Shown: one piece after another, positions 17,615 through 26,190 of the stretch
Numbering within the stretch: the first letter of the stretch is position 1
Layout: each line of letters starts with the position of its first letter
NCBI GenBank assembly: GCA_937861115.1
Contig: CALMBD010000236.1
Location: 1-41,755 of the forward strand
Source: an uncultured Bacteroidota bacterium
GTDB lineage: Bacteria > Bacteroidota > Bacteroidia > Chitinophagales > Saprospiraceae
DNA length: 41,755 nucleotides
Direction of reading: 5' to 3'
The notes under the pieces: generated by a model
What the model saw: only the letters and a program-made list of their open reading frames with translations
Told to the model about the DNA's origin: nothing
Databases searched by the model: none
Translations under genes and position numbers: made by a program

Positions 17615-18564
17615 TTGATTTGCCCATTAAGTTCAAGCCGCATCCATTCTTGCGGGATCTGAGCAACCTTGTCGTTTTGAGATGGTTTGTGGATGGGTTT
17701 GGTTATAGGTCGGATTTTCAGGCGTCCTTCCCGCAAGTCGTTGATTCGGGCCTCAGCGCTTGCACAATATTTCGCTTCTTTCTCTATTCCCACTCCATTT
17801 CTATTATTTTTCAAAGCGGCAACGACAGTTGAACCTACCCCCGAAAATGGATCCAACACCCAACTATCCTCATTAGTCAATGCCAAAACACAGCGTTCAA
17901 TCAGTTCGACAGGAAATTGGCAAGGATGCTCTGTCTTTTCAGGATGATTGGATTTTACATTGGGAATATCCCAAAGCATGGTGTCCCAATCATTGACAAG
18001 AATTTCCCAAATATCGGAAGGATTCTTACCTAACGGATTACCGGAAGGTTTACCCTTATTTGGCCCTTTGAAATGGAGTTTGCCGGGGTATTTTGAAGGT
18101 ACCCGGACATTGTCGAGGTTAAAAATATAGTCGTCCGTTTTAGTGAACCATAAAATGGTCTCGTATCTGCCGGAAAATCTGTTGGACGCATGCAACCCAT
18201 GACCGAAATGCCAAATAATGCGATTCCTGAGTTTCAGTCCGTATTTTTTAAAAATAGGATAATAGTAAATATCCAAGGGAAATACTTCACCCTTATCGAC
18301 AAAATTACCTACCTGCCAGCAAATGCTCCCCCTGTCAGAAAGTACCCGAACAAGCTCATGGATAATATCTTCCTGCGTCTTGAGATACGCTTCTATAGAA
18401 GTTTTAACCTCGTACGATTTACCAATATTATATGGCGGAGAAGTGATGATCAAGTCGAACTTTCCATCTTCTATTGATTGTAAAGAATCCAGTGCCTCGT
18501 CATTGATAATCTGATATTGGGCAGTTGGTGAAATAAATGAAAATAATGGCTCATTGACTTTCAT
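17611..18564 (-). CDS. DNA methyltransferase of the restriction-modification pair (beta class)
   Basis: A 317-residue amino-methyltransferase. Motif IV is TSPPYN (41-46) and the AdoMet-binding motif I is DPFSGVGST (238-246), giving the IV-before-I order of the beta class. TSPPY is typical of N4-cytosine enzymes, the kind that protects BglII-type sites, though an N6-adenine enzyme cannot be excluded. PCQFPVELIERC just before motif I is the usual motif X region. It should methylate the same site that the downstream nuclease cuts. The frame is open to 18669, but the conserved part begins right after ATG 18564, so that start was chosen. No controller (C) protein gene is present. Confidence 0.88.
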   Translation of the reverse strand: MKVNEPLFSFISPTAQYQIINDEALDSLQSIEDGKFDLIITSPPYNIGKSYEVKTSIEAYLKTQEDIIHELVRVLSDRGSICWQVGNFVDKGEVFPLDIYYYPIFKKYGLKLRNRIIWHFGHGLHASNRFSGRYETILWFTKTDDYIFNLDNVRVPSKYPGKLHFKGPNKGKPSGNPLGKNPSDIWEILVNDWDTMLWDIPNVKSNHPEKTEHPCQFPVELIERCVLALTNEDSWVLDPFSGVGSTVVAALKNNRNGVGIEKEAKYCASAEARINDLREGRLKIRPITKPIHKPSQNDKVAQIPQEWMRLELNGQIK

Positions 18565-18705
18565 TCTACGGTATTTTTTTCTTTTCACACCATGACCGGG
18601 GAATTCGATCGGTTCGGACGAAGGTCGTTTCTTCTCCTGGAAATTACAAATAAAAACCGGCCCCAGCACACAAAAAGTTTTAAATTCCGATGGGCAAAAA
18701 ACTTC

Positions 18706-18727
18706 CCTGAGTTGAAAAAGACTCAGG
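18706..18727. repeat. Inverted repeat between methyltransferase and MFS genes
   Basis: CCTGAG (18706-18711) and CTCAGG (18722-18727) are separated by a 10-base A-rich loop in the divergent gap. It could be a small operator or a weak hairpin; nothing else supports a role. Confidence 0.3.
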
Positions 18728-18786
18728 ATATCTTCGAGGATTTATCCTACGCCATACTTTTTCCAAAAGTTCTCATTGCCGCGCCT

Positions 18787-18794
18787 TACGTTTG
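18787..18794 (+). promoter_or_regulatory. Promoter -7 element of the MFS transporter gene
   Basis: TACGTTTG matches TAnnTTTG exactly and predicts a transcript start about 14 bases before ATG 18815. A T-run at 18758-18762 is the nearest -33 candidate, at slightly long spacing. Confidence 0.45.
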
Positions 18795-18814
18795 CCACAA
18801 ATATTCTTCGCATC

Positions 18815-20158
18815 ATGGCAAACGCAAAACCGCACCTCAGTTTTTGGCAGATCGTCAACATGAACTTCGGTTTCTTCGGTATTCAGTACAGTTTCGGTCT
18901 TCAGCAGAGCAACATGAGCCCGATCTATAAATACCTGGGCGCCGACGAAGCCACCCTGCCGTATCTCTGGCTTGCCGGACCGATGACAGGGCTGATCGTA
19001 CAGCCGATCATAGGGGCCATGAGCGACAAAACCACCAGCAAACTGGGACGCCGGACGCCCTATTTCCTGATCGGCGCCGTGTTGTGCAGCGTCAGCCTGT
19101 TTTTTATGCCCTTCAGCAGCGCGCTCTGGATGGCAGCAAGCCTGTTGTGGATACTCGACGCAGCCAACAATATCACGATGGAGCCCTATCGCGCGTTCGT
19201 GAGCGACAAACTGGACGAAAAACAACACTCCATCGGCTTTTTGACGCAAAGCGCCTTTACGGGTCTGGGACAAACCCTGTCGTATCTTACGCCTACGCTG
19301 CTGGTACTCATTGGTATGAACAAGGACGCTGTGAACGCCAAAAACATACCGTATATCACCGTTACGGCTTTTATCATCGGCGCATTTTTTTCCCTGTTTT
19401 CCATATTGTGGACGGTTAAAACCACCAAGGAAAATCCGTTGACCGAGGAGGAAAAGGAACGCATCCGGCTGGCGCCGATGGGCCTGACCAACACCCTCAA
19501 AGAGATATGGGATGCCATCCTGGACATGCCGCTGACCATGAAGCAACTGGCGCTGGTCAAATTGTTTCAGTGGTATGCCATGTTTTGCTACTGGCAATAT
19601 ATCGTATTGTCTATCTCCACGACCTTTTTCCAGACGACCGAACAATCCTCGTCCGGCTTTCGCGAGGCCAACCTGATCAACGGCCAGGTCGGCGGTTTCT
19701 ACAACTTTGTAGCCTTTGTCGGGGCATTCGCACTGATGCCGTTCACCAAACGGTTCGGGCCGAAAATATCACACAGTTTATGCCTCACACTGGCCGGCAT
19801 CGGTATGATGTGTATACCCGAGATCAACAACGAGCCGCTGTTGTTCATCCCCATGATCGGTATTGGTTTTGCCTGGGCGAGCATGATGGGCAACCCCTAT
19901 ATCATGCTGGCCGGCTGTATCCCGCCCGAGCGAACAGGGGTCTACATGGGCATCTTCAACATGTTCATCGTGATTCCCATGATGATCCAGATTTTTACCC
20001 TGCCCCTGTATTACAAGTCGTGGCTGCACGGCAACCCCGAAAACGTCATTCGCCTGGCCGGGGCGCTGCTGATTTGCGGCGCAGTGGCGGTGTTGTTTGT
20101 GAAATTGTCGAAAAATAACGGGCAACAGGCGGCTGTTCCCATGGGTGGCGGACACTGA
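18815..20158 (+). CDS. MFS transporter, sugar:cation symporter type (SLC45/GPH-like)
   Basis: A 447-residue inner-membrane carrier with about twelve hydrophobic segments. The loop after the second helix reads GAMSDKTTSKLGRRTPYFLIG, the variant MFS motif A found in sucrose/maltose-type (SLC45-like) carriers, and LPYLWLAGPMTGLIVQPIIG precedes it. A long central loop (about 210-240) is followed by the second bundle. The probable substrate is a di- or oligosaccharide moved with protons; this is family inference, as no sugar-utilisation gene is adjacent. The frame opens at 18776 but ATG 18815 lies just below an exact -7 element and matches the usual start. EamA and HIT genes follow on the same strand. 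Confidence 0.85.
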   Translation: MANAKPHLSFWQIVNMNFGFFGIQYSFGLQQSNMSPIYKYLGADEATLPYLWLAGPMTGLIVQPIIGAMSDKTTSKLGRRTPYFLIGAVLCSVSLFFMPFSSALWMAASLLWILDAANNITMEPYRAFVSDKLDEKQHSIGFLTQSAFTGLGQTLSYLTPTLLVLIGMNKDAVNAKNIPYITVTAFIIGAFFSLFSILWTVKTTKENPLTEEEKERIRLAPMGLTNTLKEIWDAILDMPLTMKQLALVKLFQWYAMFCYWQYIVLSISTTFFQTTEQSSSGFREANLINGQVGGFYNFVAFVGAFALMPFTKRFGPKISHSLCLTLAGIGMMCIPEINNEPLLFIPMIGIGFAWASMMGNPYIMLAGCIPPERTGVYMGIFNMFIVIPMMIQIFTLPLYYKSWLHGNPENVIRLAGALLICGAVAVLFVKLSKNNGQQAAVPMGGGH

Positions 20159-20202
20159 GTCTGCCGGTTCCTGATACTTCTGTTCCAAACCTATCATTTC
20201 AG

Positions 20203-21078
20203 ATGCCCAACCGCCCGCCTTCCGCACTCGACTGGTTTGTGCTGCTGCTCCTGGCGGTCATCTGGGGCGCATCCTTTTTGTTCATCAAATGGTCGGTGGC
20301 GATCTTCTCTCCCATTCAGATGGCGATGTGGCGTATGGTGTTCGCAACGGCGATCTATATGCCGGTTGCCGCTGCATTCTGGTCGAAAATCGACTGGAAA
20401 CGATGGAAAGCGTTGCTCGTGGTGGCGTTTTGCGGTTCGGCCATTCCGAATTTCCTGTTTGCCGTAGCCGGTCAGCACGTCAACAGCAGCCTGGCGGGGA
20501 TACTCAACTCGCTCACGCCCCTGTTTACCCTTATACTCGGCGTCTCGTTCTTCGGGATGCTCTTCACGCGCAACAAGATCATCGGTATAGCCCTGGGGAT
20601 GACCGGCACCATTGTGCTCGTTTTTTTCAACAGCAAAAGCGCCGTGGAGGGCAATTTCTTTTACGCCGGACTGTGCGTGCTGGCAACCGTTGCCTATGCC
20701 ATTAATGCCAATACGGTGAACACCTGGTTGCGCGACCAGCATCCGGCAGCCATCGCATCCGCGGCATTTGTGCTTACCGGCTGGATGTTCATTTTCGGGC
20801 TTTGGTATTCGGAAGGCTGGCAGGTGGCCTGGCAACACCAGGACGGTGCAAAAGGGCTTTCCTATATTTTTTATCTTGCTGCACTGGGTACTGTGGGCGG
20901 CTCCATCCTGTATTTCTGGCTGCTCCAGCGTACCAGCGCCATTTTTGCAACTTCGGTTACCTACCTGCTTCCGGTATCCGCTATCGTTTTGGGCGCATTT
21001 GATGGAGAGAAGATCGGCTGGATCGACCTCTGCGGTACGGCGGTAATTCTCGCGGGGTTGTATATTGCCAGAAAATAA
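20203..21078 (+). CDS. EamA-family (DMT) transporter
   Basis: A 291-residue integral membrane protein with ten predicted helices in two EamA repeats (about 10-140 and 150-288). Diagnostic stretches are LAVIWGASFLFIKWSV near the N-terminus, NSLTPLFTLILGVSFFGM at the end of repeat one, and YLLPVSAIVLGAFDGEKIG in repeat two. Family members export or import metabolites such as amino acids or nucleosides; the substrate cannot be predicted. It starts 44 bp after the MFS gene and ends 24 bp before the HIT-fusion gene, so the three may be one transcript. Confidence 0.87.
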   Translation: MPNRPPSALDWFVLLLLAVIWGASFLFIKWSVAIFSPIQMAMWRMVFATAIYMPVAAAFWSKIDWKRWKALLVVAFCGSAIPNFLFAVAGQHVNSSLAGILNSLTPLFTLILGVSFFGMLFTRNKIIGIALGMTGTIVLVFFNSKSAVEGNFFYAGLCVLATVAYAINANTVNTWLRDQHPAAIASAAFVLTGWMFIFGLWYSEGWQVAWQHQDGAKGLSYIFYLAALGTVGGSILYFWLLQRTSAIFATSVTYLLPVSAIVLGAFDGEKIGWIDLCGTAVILAGLYIARK

Positions 21079-21102
21079 TACACGCATACAAAAGTCAGCG
21101 CT

Positions 21103-21981
21103 ATGAAATACAGCATACTGATCTGGCTGCTTGTTTTTTGCAGCACCGGGGTGTACACCCAGGAAGAAAGTTACCGGGAGCGTAAAATCAGGCTGCTTGA
21201 CAGCCCTTCCCCTTTTCAAAAAGAAATAGACGGGGAGTTCCCCGAACGGATTGTTTTTCAGGACGACTTTGTCGTTGTGCTCAACTCCATTGCCCCCCAG
21301 GCGCCGGTACATGTGCTTATCATACCGCGCAAACGGATTCCCACCATCAATGATCTCACGGAGGCCGACAGCACCATTGTCGCGCACATGTTTATGGCGG
21401 CTCGCAGGGTAGCCGAAGACAAAGGGGTCGCGGAAAGCGGTTATCGCCTGGCCATAAATACAAATGAAGACGCCGGGCAGTCGGCATTTCACATTCACAT
21501 GCACCTGCTGGGAGGCATGAAAACAGGACCAATGGTCGATCAACGCTGGCGCAACCAGGGGCCGAAGCCGGGCGGCAGCTATCAACGGGCCATGACGAAA
21601 GTAAAGGATCTTTACGCAGCCTATTTCAGCGCGTGGATACAGGGCGACAGCGCCGCTCTGCTTCGCCAGATGACACCGGATGCTACCATCATGCCCGCCG
21701 GACTGCCAACCGTAACGGGAACAGAGGCCATACGACGGCACTGGTTTCCGGATGACGGATCAGTCACTACCGTCACAAAATTCGACCATACACTCGATGA
21801 AATACGGCTGGATGGCAATATGGCTTATATCAGGGGGACTTCAAGCCTGTCCTTCCGTTACGAAAAAGACGGGGAAACAACAGAGATAAACAACATAAAT
21901 CACAACCGGATCATGATTTTTGAACGTCAGGACGACGATTCCTGGCTGATTACCTGTAATGTTTGGACGGCCATGCTGTAA
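21103..21981 (+). CDS. Exported HIT-domain protein fused to an NTF2-like (SnoaL/DUF4440-type) domain
   Basis: A 292-residue two-domain protein. Residues 1-19 form a signal peptide (MKYSILIWLLVFCSTGVYTQ region). Residues about 30-150 are a HIT domain with VVVLNSIAPQAPVHVLIIPR and the catalytic triad motif HIHMHLLGG (H130, H132, H134), the signature of nucleotide hydrolases and transferases. Residues about 163-292 are an NTF2-like fold (YAAYFSAWIQGDSAALLRQM, TVTGTEAIRRHWF, DDDSWLITCNVW) of the kind found in SnoaL/DUF4440 proteins. HIT proteins are normally cytoplasmic and single-domain, so an exported fusion is unusual. There is no frameshift at the junction. It likely shares a transcript with the EamA gene. 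Substrate unknown. Confidence 0.82.
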   Translation: MKYSILIWLLVFCSTGVYTQEESYRERKIRLLDSPSPFQKEIDGEFPERIVFQDDFVVVLNSIAPQAPVHVLIIPRKRIPTINDLTEADSTIVAHMFMAARRVAEDKGVAESGYRLAINTNEDAGQSAFHIHMHLLGGMKTGPMVDQRWRNQGPKPGGSYQRAMTKVKDLYAAYFSAWIQGDSAALLRQMTPDATIMPAGLPTVTGTEAIRRHWFPDDGSVTTVTKFDHTLDEIRLDGNMAYIRGTSSLSFRYEKDGETTEINNINHNRIMIFERQDDDSWLITCNVWTAML

Positions 21982-22057
21982 GCACCCCGGCGCCGGGCAA
22001 ATATGGATCGCGAGGTATGGTAAACGCTGCCGGTACGATCTTCCAAGTGCAACCCGG

Positions 22058-22570
22058 CTACTTGAACCAGCCCGAATAAAATACATAGTTGTTCGCGATA
22101 CGCTCGATCTGGCCTTTGAACAGTTCCGGGGTGAGTTCCTTCACACGCCGGGCCGGCACGCCGGCGTATACGCCACCGCTATGGCAGACCGTTTTTTCCA
22201 GCACCACAGCCCCGGCGGCGATGAGGCAGTTTTCTTCCACCACTGCCTCGTCCATCACGATGGCCCCCATTCCGACGAGAACGTTGTCGTGCAGGGTACA
22301 GCCATGTACCAGCGCACGGTGCCCGATGCTGACGTTGTTTCCAATCGTTGTGCCGCACTTCTGATACGTGCCGTGCAGGATAGCCCCGTCCTGAATATTG
22401 ACCTTGTTACCGATACGGATAAAATTCACGTCGCCGCGCACGACTGCCTGGAACCACACAGAGCATTCATCGCCCATGATCACATCGCCGACGATGGTGG
22501 CATTTTCAGCGAGAAAGCAGTTTTGGCCAAATTGAGGGGCAATATCGCGACAGGGGAGGATGAGTGGCAT
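22058..22570 (-). CDS. Gamma-carbonic-anhydrase-like hexapeptide protein
   Basis: A 170-residue left-handed beta-helix protein of the YrdA/PaaY/gamma-CA group. Hexapeptide repeats run through residues 20-135 (NATIVGDVIMG, IGNKVNIQDGAILHGT, IGNNVSIGHRALVHG, NVLVGMGAIVMD). Three His in the metal-ligand positions are kept: H66 (ILHGT), H84 and H89 (IGHRALVHG). A C-terminal helix (TPELFKGQIERIANNYVFY) closes the trimer. Whether it is a carbonic anhydrase or has another zinc-dependent role is unresolved for this group. Its ATG is 3 bases from a heptamer repeat tract that fills the gap to the VanZ gene. Confidence 0.9.
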   Translation of the reverse strand: MPLILPCRDIAPQFGQNCFLAENATIVGDVIMGDECSVWFQAVVRGDVNFIRIGNKVNIQDGAILHGTYQKCGTTIGNNVSIGHRALVHGCTLHDNVLVGMGAIVMDEAVVEENCLIAAGAVVLEKTVCHSGGVYAGVPARRVKELTPELFKGQIERIANNYVFYSGWFK

Positions 22571-22573
22571 GAA

Positions 22574-22614
<41 letters not shown>

Positions 22615-22616
22615 AT

Positions 22617-23006
22617 TTACGATTTATTTTTTTCGGCGGGAAGGAGTTTTGTGCCGTTCAGGGCCCAGGCAAGCGCGGCGCCGGCGCCGTTGGCGATCAT
22701 GTCGTCAATCTCGTAAAAACGCCCGGGGATGAAGGTTCCCTGTACAAATTCCATCAGAATGCCGTATCCGCAGGACATGACAAAGATAAAAAAAGCCGCC
22801 TTCGTCGACGCCTTTTGCCCCGTCGCACGCGCATGGCCGTACAACAGCAGCCAACTCAAAATGCCGTAAGCAGCCAAATGCCCCAGTTTATCGGCCGAAA
22901 ACAGGTCGAATTTGGGGAGCGGTACGCTCGGCGAAACGGAAAGTCCGGTCACAATCAATAGCCATAACAAGGCAGGCAAATACCACTTGTTTATCATATT
23001 TATCAT
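22617..23006 (-). CDS. VanZ-like membrane protein
   Basis: A 129-residue protein with four hydrophobic segments and the VanZ family features: an N-terminal helix (YLPALLWLLIVTGLSVSP), then DKLGHLAAYGILSWLLLYG, a third helix (AAFFIFVMSCGYGILMEFVQ) containing the conserved Glu, and a C-terminal helix following EIDDMIANGAGAALAW. VanZ in glycopeptide-resistance clusters gives low-level teicoplanin resistance; for this widespread short form the role is unknown. Its ATG lies inside the heptamer tract at 23004-23020 and its stop is 2 bases from the tract at 22574-22614. ATG 22997 is an alternative start. Confidence 0.85.
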   Translation of the reverse strand: MINMINKWYLPALLWLLIVTGLSVSPSVPLPKFDLFSADKLGHLAAYGILSWLLLYGHARATGQKASTKAAFFIFVMSCGYGILMEFVQGTFIPGRFYEIDDMIANGAGAALAWALNGTKLLPAEKNKS

Positions 23007-23020
23007 TCATCATTCATCAT
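23004..23020. repeat. Inverted copy of the heptamer tract (CATTCAT)n, 2.4 copies
   Basis: CATTCAT twice plus CAT. Its 17 bases are the exact reverse complement of part of the 22574-22614 tract. It contains both the TGA stop of the SH3 gene (23017-23019) and the ATG of the VanZ gene (23004-23006). Confidence 0.92.
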
Positions 23021-23646
23021 TTTTCCATCACCCCTTTCCGTTTCATTTTGTAGTAGTGTACGCCGGCGCCGAATACCCAGCCTTCCTTGCCGGATTTTGT
23101 GCGGATTTTTACCCAGTGGTCGGTTACCTTTTCATACCCGAGGCTGATCTCCTGGGTCCAGTCCGTTTTCTTGTTGAGGAAAGTAACGGGCTCATAAAGT
23201 TCGAGTTTGGCAATGGATTCGCCCTTCAAACCGGGCTCCTTGCGCACCTTCAGCCCGTCGATGGTGACAAACAACGTGGAATACTTAACCGATGACGGGG
23301 CGGCCTGTGTTGCCGTATTCGACAGTTCGGGGCGCTGCGGTTTGGCGCCGGGCTGTGGCGTTGCATTGTTCCCTGCTGCCGGTGTGGACTGGGGAAGCGG
23401 CGTCGGTGCCGGGCTTCGCGTATTGACGGGTTGGGGAGTGGTAATCTGTACCGGTTGTTGCTGTACCGGTTGCTGCACAACGACGGTATCCCGGCGCACC
23501 GGGCGCTCATCATCCTCATTTTCAGCAGTTTCGCGTGCATTGCGCACCAGATCTGAGCGTTTGGCCGTGCATTTGGAAATAGCCCATAATATGACGCAGC
23601 CCAAAAAAACAAGAACGATCAGTGTTTCGACCTTGGGAAGTTTCAT
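23017..23646 (-). CDS. Membrane-anchored SH3-domain protein
   Basis: A 209-residue protein: one N-terminal membrane helix (about 8-24, TLIVLVFLGCVILWAI), a charged stretch, a Gln/Pro/Thr-rich flexible linker (about 55-118, with QQPVQQQPVQITTPQP), and a bacterial SH3 domain (about 122-205) starting TLFVTIDGLKVRKEPGLKGES and including KTKSGKEGWVFG. Such domains bind cell-wall peptides or glycans; the linker would span the periplasm. The C-terminus is basic. It is first in a minus-strand run with VanZ and the carbonic-anhydrase-like gene and has a convincing promoter upstream. Confidence 0.85.
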   Translation of the reverse strand: MKLPKVETLIVLVFLGCVILWAISKCTAKRSDLVRNARETAENEDDERPVRRDTVVVQQPVQQQPVQITTPQPVNTRSPAPTPLPQSTPAAGNNATPQPGAKPQRPELSNTATQAAPSSVKYSTLFVTIDGLKVRKEPGLKGESIAKLELYEPVTFLNKKTDWTQEISLGYEKVTDHWVKIRTKSGKEGWVFGAGVHYYKMKRKGVMEK

Positions 23647-23683
23647 ACAAAAATCAGCTTGGAAGGTTTTGCATTCGGGGTTT

Positions 23684-23714
23684 CAAGGTTATATCGTTAT
23701 TTTTACCCGCCAAA
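23684..23714 (-). promoter_or_regulatory. Bacteroidota-type promoter of the SH3-VanZ-carbonic anhydrase run
   Basis: On the minus strand TTTG (23711-23714) is followed after exactly 19 bases by TAACCTTG (23684-23691), one mismatch from TAnnTTTG. The SH3 ATG is 38 bases downstream. The -33/-7 spacing is the best in the window. Confidence 0.6.
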
Positions 23715-23810
23715 ATTAAGCAGAAGATACGGATATGCGGTATTTTAAGGGAGTAAGTCCCGGAAGTATGTGCGATGTATCGTCTGCAGATGACCAGTTT
23801 ACGAAATATT

Positions 23811-24917
23811 ATGCCCGACAGCCTGCAACATCAGATCGCGCTTACCCTGGTGCCTCAAGTGGGCGCTGTGACCGCAAAGTTACTCATTAGTTACTGCGGC
23901 AGTGCAGAAGCCGTTTTCCACGCTTCCAAAAGAGAATTGCTGAAAATTCCGGGTATTGGTACCGGCACCGCCAACAGTATCCATACCGCCGAACCCCTTG
24001 CCCGTGCCGAACGTGAACTTACCTTCCTTGAACAACACGGCGTAAACGCATTCTTCTACACACACGAACATTATCCGGCCCGGCTTCGGCAGTGCTACGA
24101 CTGTCCTCCCTTGCTCTATTTCAAAGGATCGTCGCCCGATTTGTTGTCGGCGCGCAGGATTGTTGCGATCGTCGGGACGCGCCAGCCCTCCGAATACGGA
24201 AAAGCGCTGTGCGAGGAACTGGTAGAAGGCTTGCGGCCATTCAATGTGCTGGTGGTGAGCGGCCTGGCTTATGGAATCGATATAGCCGCACACCGCAAGG
24301 CTACGGCACTTGATATGCCTAATATCGGCGTTTTGGGTCACGGCCTGGGCAATATTTATCCCAGCCAACATCGCAGCACTGCCCTGAAAATGATCGAAAA
24401 CGGCGGCCTGCTCACCGAATACATCTACGATACCAAGCCCGACCGCGAGCATTTTCCCATGCGCAACCGCATTATTGCCGGCATTTGCGATGCGCTGGTG
24501 GTAGTGGAAACCGCCGCTACCGGCGGTTCCATGATCTCTGCCGAGCTCGCGTGCCAGTACGAACGCGACATATTTGCCATCCCGGGCAGGGCGCATGATG
24601 CCAAAAGTGCTGGCTGCAACCTGCTCATCAAAACAAACCGCGCCAGACTGGCAGAATCTGCTGCCGATTTGGCTGCCGCATTGCGCTGGGATGAATCAGC
24701 CAAACAAAGTACCATACAAATCCCGCTGTTTCCCGATCTTACCCCCGCCGAAACCGGCTTGCTCGATATTATTCGCGAAAAACCCGAAATTCCCATCGAC
24801 CAACTCACGATCGCCGCTCAATTGCCTCCCGGAGAGCTGGCCTCACTCATCCTCGGACTGGAGTTCAAAGGCGTCATCCGTACACTGCCCGGAAAACGAT
24901 ATATGGTTTCGGCATAA
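23811..24917 (+). CDS. dprA: DNA-processing protein DprA
   Basis: A 368-residue DprA/Smf protein, which binds single-stranded DNA entering during natural transformation and loads RecA. An N-terminal SAM/helix-hairpin-helix part (LLKIPGIGTGTANSI) is followed by the Rossmann-type core with VAIVGTRQPSEYG, VVSGLAYGIDIAAHR, GVLGHGLGNIYP, FPMRNRIIAG and ETAATGGSM, then a C-terminal winged-helix domain (about 305-368, from LTPAETGLLDIIREKPEI). The frame opens at 23775, but ATG 23811 starts the family-typical N-terminus. It is divergent from the SH3 gene. No other competence gene is in the window. Confidence 0.95.
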   Translation: MPDSLQHQIALTLVPQVGAVTAKLLISYCGSAEAVFHASKRELLKIPGIGTGTANSIHTAEPLARAERELTFLEQHGVNAFFYTHEHYPARLRQCYDCPPLLYFKGSSPDLLSARRIVAIVGTRQPSEYGKALCEELVEGLRPFNVLVVSGLAYGIDIAAHRKATALDMPNIGVLGHGLGNIYPSQHRSTALKMIENGGLLTEYIYDTKPDREHFPMRNRIIAGICDALVVVETAATGGSMISAELACQYERDIFAIPGRAHDAKSAGCNLLIKTNRARLAESAADLAAALRWDESAKQSTIQIPLFPDLTPAETGLLDIIREKPEIPIDQLTIAAQLPPGELASLILGLEFKGVIRTLPGKRYMVSA

Positions 24918-24968
24918 GGAATACTGAAAAAAGATACTTTTACGCAGGACATTAATGATCAGAACTCT

Positions 24969-26081
24969 GTGAAACAACTACTTATTCTCCCCGGCATTTT
25001 ATTCCTGCTGGCCCAGGGTACCGGAACGGACCGAAAGGAACCCTCCATAGAAAAACGCCCGAAGAACATTATCCTCATGGTCGGCGACGGGATGGGACTC
25101 ACCCAGATTACAGCAGGGCTGTATTCCAACAATAACACCCTGTTTCTGGAACAATTTCCGGCCACAGGGCTGATTAAAACCCATTCTTCCAGACATATCA
25201 TAACGGATTCAGGCGCAGGAGCCACTGCATTTGCCTGCGGCTGTAAAACCTATAACGGCGCCATCGGCGTGTGCAAGGATAAAAAGCCCTGCCCGACCAT
25301 CCTCGAACAGGCGGAAGAGCAAGGCTTTGCCACAGGCCTGGTGTCTACATCGAGTATTACGCACGCCACACCGGCATCGTTCATCGCACATGTACCCGAC
25401 CGCGCCGACATGGAAGCTATCGCGACCTACTTTCTGAAAACCGACATCGATCTGTTTATCGGCGGCGGGATGAAATATTTCAACCGGCGTACAGCCGACC
25501 AGCGCAACCTTGTCAGTGAACTTCAGGAAAAAGGATACGTGGTAAATGATTACAGCGAACAAAAACTGTCCGACCTGAAGCCTTCTTCCGACAAACCTTT
25601 TGCCTGGTTTTCTGCGGAAGAAGAGCCGGAGGGGGTGAACAAAGGCCGCGACTACCTGCCGGTTGCGGCCCGTATGGCGCCGGAATTTTTAAAAAAACGC
25701 AGCGAAAAGGGCTTTTTTCTAATGATTGAAGGCGCGCAGATCGACTGGGCTTCGCATGCCAATAACGCGCCGAATACGGTACGGGAAATGCTCGACTTCA
25801 ACGCTGCGATCGGAGCCGCGCTGCAATTTGCCGAAGCCGACGGCGAAACACTTATCGTCATCACCGCCGACCACGAAACGGGAGGCATGGCACTGGAGCA
25901 AAGCCGGTCGCCCGATACCCTCGACATGACCTTCACTTCAAAGGTGCATACCGCCACCATGGTGCCGGTATTTGCCTATGGTCCCGGTGCGGAGCAGTTC
26001 AACGGGGTATACGACAATACAGCCATCTACGACAAGATGATCGCCCTGTGGGGATTTCAACCCAAAGTGGAAAAACGGTAA
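24969..26081 (+). CDS. Alkaline phosphatase, PhoA type
   Basis: A 370-residue alkaline phosphatase with a short N-terminal signal peptide (about 1-18). The catalytic set of the PhoA family is complete: VGDGMG (D40), Ser nucleophile in ITDSGAGATAFACG (S81), THATPASFIAH (His/Thr variant of the D153/T155 site), EGAQIDWASHANN, ADHETGGM and VHTATMVPVFAYG. The His at the D153-equivalent site is the arrangement of Vibrio and animal enzymes and usually correlates with different Mg/Zn use. It starts with GTG; an ATG at 24955 opens a five-codon frame that ends across that GTG. It follows DprA by 51 bp. Length is at the short end for the family. Confidence 0.92.
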   Translation: MKQLLILPGILFLLAQGTGTDRKEPSIEKRPKNIILMVGDGMGLTQITAGLYSNNNTLFLEQFPATGLIKTHSSRHIITDSGAGATAFACGCKTYNGAIGVCKDKKPCPTILEQAEEQGFATGLVSTSSITHATPASFIAHVPDRADMEAIATYFLKTDIDLFIGGGMKYFNRRTADQRNLVSELQEKGYVVNDYSEQKLSDLKPSSDKPFAWFSAEEEPEGVNKGRDYLPVAARMAPEFLKKRSEKGFFLMIEGAQIDWASHANNAPNTVREMLDFNAAIGAALQFAEADGETLIVITADHETGGMALEQSRSPDTLDMTFTSKVHTATMVPVFAYGPGAEQFNGVYDNTAIYDKMIALWGFQPKVEKR

Positions 26082-26155
26082 TTCCGTTTCTGTAAACACC
26101 TACTGTTGTTTTCAACGGACCAGAAAATCCGCCGTACGGGCTTTGCCAAAAACAA

Positions 26156-26190
26156 AAAGGCAGGAGGTTCGAAATGAACCTGCTGCCTTT
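26156..26190 (-). terminator. Strong rho-independent terminator, minus-strand oriented
   Basis: A 15-bp stem with one mismatch (26156-26170 with 26176-26190) and a five-base loop. On the minus strand it is followed by TTTTGTTTTTGG; on the plus strand only ATCC follows. It is therefore best read as the end of a minus-strand transcript, although it may also help end the plus-strand phosphatase transcript 75 bases upstream. Confidence 0.7.

Noticed and set aside
20194-21741. 515-codon minus-strand frame across the EamA and HIT-fusion genes
   Set aside because: It spans two well-supported plus-strand genes and has a composition typical of antisense translations.
24955-24972. Five-codon frame overlapping the GTG start of the PhoA-type phosphatase, considered as a regulatory leader
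   Set aside because: Too short to distinguish from chance without conservation data.
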